Source: Epiperipatus broadwayi (taxonomy: Eukaryota > Onychophora > Udeonychophora > Euonychophora > Peripatidae). From it: a stretch of 64,000 bases of DNA. The DNA is taken from the NCBI GenBank assembly GCA_028023455.1, contig JAQFVV010000003.1:2006001-2070000 (forward strand), in the 5' to 3' direction. Under the pieces are notes generated by a model, which was given only the letters and a program-made list of their open reading frames with translations, was not told the DNA's origin and ran no database searches. Below are positions 35,000-44,930 of the stretch, piece after piece; positions within the stretch are counted from its first letter, which is position 1, and every line of letters begins with the position of its first letter. Both the position numbers and the translations under genes were made by a program.

Positions 35000-35496
35000 T
35001 TTTTCACTTATGTGCTAGTATAGAGATGATGATCATGTGGTTTAACACCAATCCTTCCTAATAGGATAGTGGTGGCTATGGTTGTTTAAGAGCCAAAGTC
35101 ATCAAAATGTATGGTGCTGAATTGAGTTCAGACCCATATGACTATATAAGCTATTGAGCTTAGATTGAAAATATTATTGTGTTTTCAATTTCATTATCAT
35201 AGTTTTGTAGTAAAGTAGAGTTAAAAGGTGGCTGCTGGAGAGTTGCATTAGATCCTAAGCTCTAGGTGCAGTGCTCTCAGATCCAAGGCTCCTCACTGAT
35301 GATGACTACAAGCCAGAAACTAGTCTGGAGATATTGGATGAGTAGGCACTAGACAGGGATTTTATGCACAAGCCTTCTGACATCCAATGATTACTCTGTT
35401 CAGCACAGGGTGGCACTACTGTATGGAGTTTTGCCTTTGTTTACAACAATTATGTGCTAGTATAGAGATGGTGATCATGTGGTGTTTAGTGGTTTA
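35000..35496 (+). mobile_element. Family A element inserted in a family B array, 11-bp target duplication
   Basis: AATGCTGTTTA occurs at 34989-34999 and again at 35497-35507, and family B continues on both sides without loss. The insert is 497 bp. It holds one full A unit plus about 45 bases of the next, because the segment TTATGTGCTAGTATAGAGATG stands at both ends (about 35009 and 35449). More than one unit with variable-length target duplication is the form reported for retrozymes and Penelope-like elements. No coding sequence is present. Confidence 0.85.
35281..35339 (+). ncRNA. Hammerhead ribozyme, family A, best-preserved core
   Basis: The catalytic core is intact: CTGATGA (35296-35302), GAAAC (35316-35320) and GTC (35323-35325), with cleavage expected after 35325. 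Outer stem I is ATCCAA (35281-35286) with TTGGAT (35334-35339). Inner stem I is TCCTCA (35290-35295) with TGGAGA (35326-35331), with one mismatch. Stem II is weak here (TGAC/GCCA around TACAA). Stem III has two pairs and a two-base loop, as in newt satellite hammerheads, which act mainly as dimers. Tandem units would allow dimers. Confidence 0.7.
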
Positions 35497-35542
35497 AATG
35501 CTGTTTAGTAGAATTGGAGTTTAGATCTAATTTCTGGTCTTC

Positions 35543-35592
35543 CTACCCTTTACTGATGTGAGCCAACTAGCTCAAAACCATGGTTTAAATGT
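35543..35592 (+). ncRNA. Hammerhead-like motif, family B unit 3
   Basis: CTACCCTTTA precedes the core CTGATGT. Stem II GAGC/GCTC encloses CAACTA, the GAAA box is mutated to AAAA, and stem III ACC-AT-GGT is intact. TTTAAATG follows the cleavage region and pairs with CTTTA. Confidence 0.5.
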
Positions 35593-35762
35593 TGAAGACA
35601 ATTTGAAAGAGATATTGAATTCTATCTCTCTCAGTGTTTATGTAAACTAAGCTTGATAGTGGATTATTGGTAGAGCTCCATCTAGTAACATAAAATGCAA
35701 GCTATAGAAAGTTACAGAATTTATAACTTGTTTTGTTTATCATATATATATATATATATATA

Positions 35763-37769
35763 TTGGACAGTAACAATATCTTTAGAAAATAAATATTTGT
35801 GACAGTGAGCTTTATTTGTATTTACAAAGCTTTAGCAAAAGTTATTGTTCTCACATTAATCCATACATTTAATCTGTTTCTAATTACATTTAAATAAATG
35901 AAAACTACTTAATTCTGATTCATTCAATTAAAAAAGTATATGTAGATTCCTACTTACATGTTGTAAAAAAAAGTTTCCAATTACTATATCTTGTAAAGAT
36001 ATTCAGATAAATATATCTATAATTGTTATATAATATAACTAAAATTCCTTTAGAATAGTACTATAATCTATTTATTCCAAAGACATATATTCCAAGTTCA
36101 ATAAATGTCTCTAGATAGTTGAACTACATCCAAAGTCTTGATTAATTTCTGGCTATCTACATTTGTTAATGAAAAAAATAAGTTCTGCACTAACATATCT
36201 AGACATCCTCTTTAATTTTTTTTATATAATCACTAATGATTTGAAAATCTAACATCCAAAATTTTAAGCTCAAGTTAAATTATTTATATAGTTATATGAT
36301 TTCGATAATAGATTAAAAGTATATATTGTAATGATTTCAGTTTATGTTAAATGACTATTTTAAAAAATGTAAAAGTAATTGCTAGGTTATAGATAAAATC
36401 AAATGATCCTCACTGATGAAAACAATATGATATTACTTTTCAGTACCTCCTAATTATTCAATTATCAATAGATATAGTTCTAGAATAAAGTAAATAAAAT
36501 GAATTATTGCTTTTAATGCAAATGTTAAAAATAAATTACAAAAGCAGTTTTGTTTTGTATACAGCATATTTAATGTTACAGTTATAGCACATTTAATGTA
36601 ATGCCTTTTATATACTAGTTTCAGTAGGGGGTAAGTGTCAATCTCAAAACCAAAGATTCCTGGATCAATTTTCAACTAAGAATGAAAAAATCCTGATTAT
36701 TCATTTTGATCTTGAACACCACAAGATACCTTAAGAAACCGATTATAATATAAATAACAAAATTAGTTAATTTCTTAAGGTTTATAAAAACAAACATGCA
36801 AAACTAATTTAATATGTATTACCGTGATGTGGGATTAATCAAGCTGTGGAAGAAGAAGGCAGTGTGGTCACATCAAATCATTTATTTTTATTTGTGTAAA
36901 GTATTTGATAAAGTAAATTGCAATATGTTTTTCTATAGAACTAAATGTTTGTAATTTTCTATATTTTTTTGTAAAATGGATATAATCTTTTATATCCAGT
37001 AAAATAAATTATGCAATATGTAATAACTAAATTATTTTACAAACCATTTTTAATAATAAATTATATTTAATAAAGGTTAAAGAAATCAATAACATGAAAT
37101 TAATTATGATTTTTTTTTTTACTTTGTAAAGCCTTACAATGTTGAAATAATTTATATATTATTTAAAATCTAGTAAATATATAATTACAGCAAGCATCTA
37201 AATATTTTGTCAAACAATTTTGGTCATGGTTAAATTGGTAATGGATAAATCTGCTAGCACTTTATCTGTGTAACATAAACAGTATGTTTCTGTTTGAGGC
37301 TTTGACTTTTTTAAATGTCATACACTATTTTTTAATTATTCAGAGATTCCCAAATATTTTAGACCAAAGAAATCCTGTATTAGAAAAAATGCAAGCTGGA
37401 ATCTTATAAAAAGGTTTACATTATTAATTTGTTCATTAGATAACAACAGTTTAATTGTAAAATTTTTGAGACTTTTATATTTGAAAAAATATTTTTTGAC
37501 TTAGAAAACTTCACATTTTCTGATGGCATCTTTAGATAATGTTTTTTATTCATAATAATAAAAACTGGCTAGTTTAACTAATAATACTACTCCAATAATA
37601 TAAAAAAAAAATTTTAATGTCATAAAATTGTCTGCTGGAGTCTGATTGAATTATGGCAAAATCCAAGAAGTTTGTGTGAAACATTGTTTGAAAAGTCTAT
37701 CTACTTTAACTATAAAATAATACATGCTTTTTCAAATATTTTATTGTAGTATTTCATTTAGTGTGTGTA
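35763..37769. other. A+T-rich sequence with no recognised feature
   Basis: I see no gene, RNA or clear repeat here. The minus-strand frame 36454-36675 shows no motif. Confidence 0.55.
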
Positions 37770-37950
37770 TGTATATATATATATATGATCACTAGATGGA
37801 GCTTTACCAATAGTTCCTAACAAGCTTTGTTTACATAAATGCCGAGAGAGACAGAATTCAATATCTCTTTCGTTGTCTCCCACCTCCAGACCATGGTTTC
37901 AAGCTAGTTGACTCATGTCAGTGAAGGGTTGGAAGACTAGAAACTATACG

Positions 37951-37978
<28 letters not shown>
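37770..37978 (-). repeat. Single family B fragment between (TA)n tracts
   Basis: About 160 bases (37787-37949) of the family B head, in reverse orientation relative to the array at 34.1 kb, sit between (AT)n at 37771-37786 and (TA)n at 37951-37977. This is the same bracketing as the large array. It carries the best-paired B hammerhead (37883-37927, minus strand). Confidence 0.85.
37883..37927 (-). ncRNA. Hammerhead-like motif, family B, with GTC triplet
   Basis: On the minus strand CCTTCA pairs with TGGAGG (stem I, six pairs with one wobble). The core CTGACAT is followed by GAGT/GCTT with wobbles around CAACTA, then GAAA and stem III ACC-AT-GGT, ending in the GTC triplet. All elements of a type I hammerhead are present except that position 9 of the core is T and position 8 is A, so activity is doubtful. 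Confidence 0.6.
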
Positions 37979-37981
<3 letters not shown>

Positions 37982-40477
37982 ACCTTTCTATTTATATAAA
38001 ATTAATTAATTTATTTATTATCAATTAATTAAGTAGAGCTGTAGTCTATTTATCAGTGCACTCAAATGTAATATTTGTATTCCACATCACATACCTATTT
38101 ATAATTGTGATATCTTGTAAAAATCAATAACTTTTTAAATGCATAATGTAAGTATAAATTATAATTAATAATAAAACAAACAGTATTAATAGTTACTATA
38201 TCTTAAAAACATGTAAATAATAAAGGTTGAAATTTACTTTTAAAGTATATATTAATACTTCTACACATGTAATGCATACAATTTTAAATTTTCTATACTA
38301 TTTTTTATTATATTATTGTTATTTATGTTTCTGTATTTTTTTAATGTTTCTCTCCACACAGAACAGTTTTTAAATAGTATTTCTAATAAGTAGGATCTTT
38401 AGAAAATACTACAAATGGTGATTGAAATAATTAGACATATTATACTTATAGCACCTCAATATTTTCTGCCAGTTTAGCCACACAGAAGAAATCACTTATA
38501 AAATTGTCAAATGTATACATTGTATTTTTACTGGAGGCTATTTGAAAGAACATAAAAGATACCTGCTTAAATTTATAGTTTGAAGCCAGGACATAAAAGT
38601 ACTATCAGTGATTATATTCAATGATTGCTGTCCCACAGTGGTCCTGAATTTAATTAGTGAACTAATGCTTTGTTATGATTGAACTGCACATTTAATTATT
38701 CTGAAGTTGAATATTATTTTCCCTAATTGTTATTTTAATCATATTAGCATCCTATATATTTATACATATACTTTTCTGATTTAGTAAAATGATAAAAAAA
38801 AAAGAGAGATTTTTAAGATTTAGACTAACAAAATAATTTAATAATTTGAATAATGGTTATATAATAAAAATGTCCAACTGCAAATCAAATCTTGAATACT
38901 TAGATAATTGATAAATATTAACAATTAATACATATGGGTAATCACTGATAAGTATCAAATCCACATTAAAACTACGTTGTTTCATTTGATTGATCTCAAT
39001 TCTTTTGAATATTATATCAAATAATCTACTGATTATATAAATCAATATCTGATTTCAATATGGTTATATAAGAACATCATTATTAATTCAGGGAATAACT
39101 GAAATTTATTACAAGATTTTTTCTTTTGAATTGGAAGTAATATTAAATTGATGAATAGTCATAAAATCTAATCTAGTTATAACTTTATTTTCTTTTAAAT
39201 AAAAAGTTTGATTCTTTTTTTCAATTTTATTGCAATAGAATTAAATTCATTCCATGAATCATTTAAATGCAAGTACTAAAAAAATATAATTACAATAACT
39301 TGATTTTATGATAAAATATTTCACAAAATTACTAAGGAATTATTAAGTATTAAAAATATTAGCATTACTTAAAATAATAAAATTATATAGTATAAATATA
39401 TTATAAGTTATGCTTTAAAGTCTTTGTTTTATATTATATTATATCTTAACCTGCTATCCCCATATGTGCTTATTAAATGCTCTTTTGTGGTCAATTGTGT
39501 ATTTTTTTTTTGTTTTGGATAGAATGACTACTAGGTTTTTATTTGCTACTTATTTTTAAATTATTTTTTTCTGTTTGGTAGGTTGTTTATTTTATATATT
39601 CAGAGATTGTAGCTAGTTTCTTGATCAAAACCAGCTCATCACTTTAGAAGGAAAAATATTTTTATTCCTACTTCAGAGTTCTTCGAGACATCCTTGTTTT
39701 TTACATTGCAAGGTTGACTACTCACAAGCTTGAATGAGTCATATCAATACACAGCTGGATCTAGATATTTCCACTGGCAATAACTTAAACATTAAAGCAG
39801 TAAACTATGATTTATGCAAGACTAAGCTTTATTTCTCCATATTTTGCTAGGTTTACCACTGCTTTATGGTCAATACTGTTTTGTGTTGTATTACTGCTCC
39901 TCCCTCCTTCCCAATTACCCTTGTTAATTATAGTTTTTGAAATGGAATTACTTTGAAACCATTCATTAATTTTCTTCCAATGTCTTTCTCTTATTTGAGA
40001 TATCTCACTTTATACTTTTCTGAGCACTAGCAATGAACTCAAATAAAAAATCAATTACTACTGGCTCTCAATTATTCCTATGAGTTTAGATACATTTGTA
40101 ATCTTGTTTATCTTGTTTATTTTGATATTTTTAATCTTTTCTGGAATACAATAGTGTGCATATTCTTGGCTTCCTTAACTTAATTAGTACCATGCTATTT
40201 CTATATATGCGTTATATTTTTCATTTACTTTTCTTAAAAAAACAAAATATCTGTAATCAATAATTATATACATTAAAACAAAATCTAAGCTATATTTTTA
40301 AAACGACTTGCTTATTTTACAGTTAAGATTTTTTTTTCAATAACTTAGTAAAAAAAAAAAATACAATTATTGCATTTTCTTATTACTAACACTAATAAAA
40401 TAATTATTAAATTACAGTGTGTATATATATATATTTTGACGATAATAAATTATTTATAATATATATATGAAACATTC

Positions 40478-40535
<58 letters not shown>

Positions 40536-43500
40536 TGAAGTAGACTGATGTTTATTCTCTTAAAATATTATATTATACCAAATGAGAAATGTTAAGACTA
40601 TTTTGACATTTAAATATAATTAAATTGTCACTGTTATTATCTCATTTTTGCATTCAAGAGATGGTAACTAATTTTAAGAGGCAAAAATTTATTCCATTTG
40701 CACACAGACTTTTATATAATAGTGCATTTTTGCATAAGGATATATTTTATTGAACTGAAGGTTCATTTTTATTTTATACGATTACAATATCTATATATTA
40801 ATACAGCGTTTTTAACAATATATAATCTGTACTGTTTATATCAATTAAATCACTTTCCCTATTAAATGAAGCTTTGCTAACATCTGAACATGATTGGAAT
40901 TTTACTACATTGAACAACTAAAAAAGCAAAACGTAAATAGATTTATTTTTATGTATCCACAGCGAAATTTGATAATTGATAGTTATAACGTAGGAAAAGT
41001 TTATCATTCTTTGAGATTATATATATATTTCTGACAGAAATAGTAAAAGCCTATCATTTTATTCATAAATTAAAACAATATTTTCACTACAAATTTCTTC
41101 ATGTAATTCATTTTGAAAATAAAAACTGGTTTTGGAATAATTAAGAAAAATTAAGATTTTGTCAATAAATTACATATAGGTAAACCATCAGAATAAAAAT
41201 AATTGCAAATGCTTTAAAAATTCATCATTTCCACCATCATCATGTTTTCTGCTGAAAATAGTTTTCACATACTAATGAAGACCACAAATATATGGTATCA
41301 CTTGCCTTCTCTTTTAAAGACTGAAACAGGTATGATTTTTTTTTCTCTCTTTCTCGCTTTTATTCTTCATAGTTTTTCCAAGATTTCATTCTTCTAAGTA
41401 TAACTCTAGTCCAGTTATTATTTAGCTTACTTTTCTTTATAAATGATCTTCTGTTTTAATTTATTTTTTTATGTTTTTACAAATATTTTATTAAAAACTT
41501 GTATACCAATAACAAAATAAAAGGTTAATATTTCAGCACTAAGATTTTATGTAGCCATAAAAATAGTGTAGAAAAAAATATTGATAATAACGTAGCAAAA
41601 TGTAATTGGAAAATAATAATCGTGCATTGATATTCAACTGACCAATCCAGATTAACTTAGGATCCTTATTTCTGGAGCTGCTAAAAATTAAAACTATCTA
41701 CTAACCAATACTAAACTGCTTGCTTAGATTTATTATAGGCTAGTTACTTAGCTAACTTGAATCTATGGTTAAGGTATGGAAGATTCCCGCTATGCCTTAA
41801 TCTCTATGTACACACATATATATATAAGGGAGAGAGAAAAAGATTAAGAATTAAACAAACAATATAGTAATATTCATGTTTATAAGATAAACTGATTACA
41901 TAATAAATTCACTATCCATTCTCGTTTATAATTAACCAGTATATAGAAATTTAAAATTTGATTGAGAGTTTTTAAATATATCTATTCTAGTGAATCAAAA
42001 ATTAATAACTTTTATTCATTATTAAGTTACAACATTTCTATTAGATTTTATTGAATTGACTTAATAACATTTTATTTTTCATTCTGCCAGGAAATTATAT
42101 TTTTTCTTCCTATTATATGTTTACGGTAGAATTTCGTTTTGCTGGCGCACTGAGAATAAAACCATTTTTTTCTAAGCGCAAAAGAGAAAACTACTTTTAG
42201 AGAAAAAAAAAATCTTATTTAGTAATAGAAATTAGTAATACGAATATTACTTTGAAATATTCAGCTTCTACATTTGATTATATTTTTTATTCAGTAACAA
42301 ATAACTAGTAATTTATGAGTTTTTTTTTTTTTTATATCAAGATTTTTAGTACATTCTTTATAAAGGTAATGATGAATTGTGGATTCATCACCCTAAGTAG
42401 CATAAGGTCACTGTCCTTAACGTTAAAAGTTGCATCATATTCCAGTAGGATTTTTTCCCACATTTTATTTGACTTATTTATACTGTCTGAAATTTATTTT
42501 CATTGTATTTAAAAGTGGCTGGATATAAACTTGCTGATTAATGTTCGATTATCAGTGAGTTGTTTTATAAAAATAAAAATTTAGGGCTTGCTTGAAAAAA
42601 CTAACTTTTTGCAAAATTTTTAAACTCCAGAAAATGGCTAATATGGGCCATTATGCAATAGCTAATATCCCAATCATACATGTATGTCTATTAAATTATC
42701 TACATTTTTTATTATTACACACAATGTATTGATCAGGAACCTATGCAACATTTAATATCAAAAGCATATGTTGAACATAATAGTTGAACTAAATTGGACT
42801 CTGAAAGTTTTTTGAATGAGAATTAATTGGAACTTTTATTAGCTGATAAACCCATTGTGAGGATGATGCATTTGATCAATGGAATAATGCAAATAGACAA
42901 TAATAGATTATTCTTGGTAGTACTTTGCTTGCCTAATTTCTTAATGCCATCAATTTTAGGATTCCATGTTTAAAATTATATTAAAATTTTAATTCAGCGA
43001 AGAAGATCATAATTTTAGCTGATGAAGAGATTGGAAGAAAGAAAACAAACTTATTTTGGCCAGTTAAATTTTAACTATTAAACCCTTATGCTTAAACATC
43101 AATAGATCTGTTTATGATACAGAGCCTAATTAAATGTAAACTCTACCTGTGAAGTTAAGATGCTAGAATGTTGAAAGGATGACTAAAAATCATTAACTAC
43201 TCCAAATGATAGCCAGGAATTATCACTATTCTATAATAGAATATATCAGAGATCAAAGAAATTAATTCCTTAAAAAGATTTGCGTCACAATTCAAAGTGA
43301 TTCCATCCAGTTTTCCAAAATTGTTTTAAAACTATTTATATGAAATCTGTGGTGGATATAAAAGATGGATTAAACAATAGTCCAGTGTTATTCCAAATAG
43401 AAAGATGTAAAGTCATTTAAAAATCTGTTATTGCAAAAGATTATACTCAATTTATATGATGTAAACCTGCACATACTTTTATAGAATTAAAAGATTGCTT

Positions 43501-44208
43501 CATTTTTTTTGAAAATTATTTCCAGACCTTTATATCTTTATAAATTTTCTGATTCTCAGAAGGATCTTTTTTGTGTATAAATTCAAAGCAATGTCATCAA
43601 CATTCTTACATTTCCTACTTTCTGTTTCTATAGAACTCAATGATGAAATTAGCAAAAAGATCATAATATTGTGGGAGAAAGATTTATATTTGCTATGATT
43701 ATTATTTAAAATCTCATATTTTTTTACTGATGAGCACATTGTCAAATAAATTATTATTATTATTCGGCAACTAAAAATTTTAAAGAATTATTTTTAAAAG
43801 TAGATCACTTTTACAATTCATAAGTTGAGATTAGGTCAATAAATAACTGAATGTTGCTGTACTAGCCTTAATAAAAAACATGACGAAATATAACCCAGTC
43901 ATCCAGATTCATTAATTAAGATTAGATCAATAAAAATAAGTTTTCAATTCACAATATGAGTGTTGCAGCCCTATCAATAACAAAACAAAGTATTATTACA
44001 CCTTAAGATAAATGTTACCTTTTCAGTGTTTATTTAAATAACATAACTCATCTACTATATTTTCTTTTAGAAATGCTAAAAAAAGCTAATAAAAATATTT
44101 TTTATATGATTCCATTGCCTAGTTATTTTTTTTATTAATGTTTTACCACCCTTTATATATATTTATTGCCTTTGGATGCCATTAATACAGTCGTATATAT
44201 GTTTTCTG
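37979..44208. other. A+T-rich sequence with no firm gene
   Basis: Most of this stretch is unassigned. A plus-strand segment at about 43395-43455 reads IERCKVI, stop, KSVIAKDYTQ, resembling the Copia motif IERYKARLVAKGYTQ. That is too short and broken to call. Other frames (38857-39045, 42315-42512, 43530-43745) show no motifs. A (TA)n tract lies at about 40422-40434. Confidence 0.45.
40480..40535. repeat. (ATT)n microsatellite
   Basis: About 56 bases of pure TAT/ATT trinucleotide repeat, 18-19 copies. Confidence 0.98.
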
Positions 44209-44221
44209 TATATAGAAAGAT

Positions 44222-44917
44222 TGCATGATCACTATCTTTTATACTAGCACAGAAATTGTTATTAAACAAGGCAAAACTCTCCATATAGTAGTGCCACCCT
44301 GTGCAAATCAGAGTAATCAATGGATGCCAGAAGGCTTGTGCATAAAATCCCTATCTAGTGCCTACTCATCCAATATCCTCAGACTAGTTTCTGGCTTTTG
44401 ACATCTGTTGATTACTCTGGTTGACACAGGATGGCACTACTGTATGGAGAGTTTTGCCTTGTTTAATTACAATTATGTGCTAGTATAAGAGATAGTGATC
44501 ATTGGATGTTTAGTGGTTTAACACCAATCCTATCTAATAGGATAGTGGTGGCTATGGTTGTTAAATAGCCAAAGACACCAAAATGTATGGGTGCTGAACT
44601 GAGTTCAGACCCATATGACTATATGAGCTATTGATCTTAGATTGAAAATATTATTGTGTTTTCAATTTCATTCTCATAGTTTTGTAGTTAAGTAGAGATA
44701 AAAGGTGGCTGCTGGAGAGTTGCATTAGATCCTAAGATCTAAGTGCAGTGCTCTCAGATCCAAGGCTCCTCACTAATGAAGGCCACAAGCCAGAAACTAG
44801 TCTGGGAATATTGGATGAGTAGGCACTAGATAGGAATTTTATGCATAAGCCTTCTGGCATCCATTAATTATCTGGTTGGCACAGGGTGGCACTATTGTAG
44901 GGAGAGTTTTGCCTTGG
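44222..44917 (+). mobile_element. Family A element, inverted head plus direct unit, 13-bp target duplication
   Basis: TATATAGAAAGAT stands at 44209-44221 and at 44918-44930, exactly bordering a 696-bp insertion. The first ~180 bases (to about 44400) are a family A segment in reverse orientation that breaks off inside the hammerhead stem II. A direct unit follows from about 44404, with the GAACTGAGTTCAG palindrome near 44598 and a hammerhead at 44758-44816. The inverted head resembles 5' inversion during target-primed reverse transcription. No protein is encoded, so an external reverse transcriptase is needed. Confidence 0.88.
44758..44816 (+). ncRNA. Hammerhead-like motif, family A, in the 13-bp-flanked element
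   Basis: ATCCAA/TTGGAT and CCTCA/TGGG form stem I. The core reads CTAATGA (44773-44779), with one change from CTGATGA. Stem II GGC/GCC encloses CACAA, then GAAAC and GTC (44800-44802). It has the best stem II of all A copies but a mutated invariant G. Confidence 0.6.
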
Positions 44918-44930
44918 TATATAGAAAGAT

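Larger units (their letters stand above)
34131..35762 (+). repeat. Family B tandem array between two (TA)n tracts
   Basis: The array is bracketed by (AT)n at 34131-34150 and 35742-35762. It opens with an inverted head: 34152-34200 is the reverse complement of 34291-34338. Two direct units and a partial third follow. Hammerhead cores stand at 34204, 34626 and 35553, a period of 422 bases, then 419 once the A insertion and one target copy are subtracted. Each unit carries the CTGAACTGAATTCAG palindrome. A family A element (35000-35496) interrupts the array with an 11-bp target duplication. Confidence 0.85.

Noticed and set aside
43020-43050. CTGATGAAGAG...AGAAAAC as a hammerhead core.
   Set aside because: No stem II or stem I pairing and no cleavage triplet.
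43395-43460. Possible Copia RT motif (IERCKVI, stop, KSVIAKDYTQ).
   Set aside because: It is short, holds a stop, and no second RT motif (such as YVDD) was found nearby.
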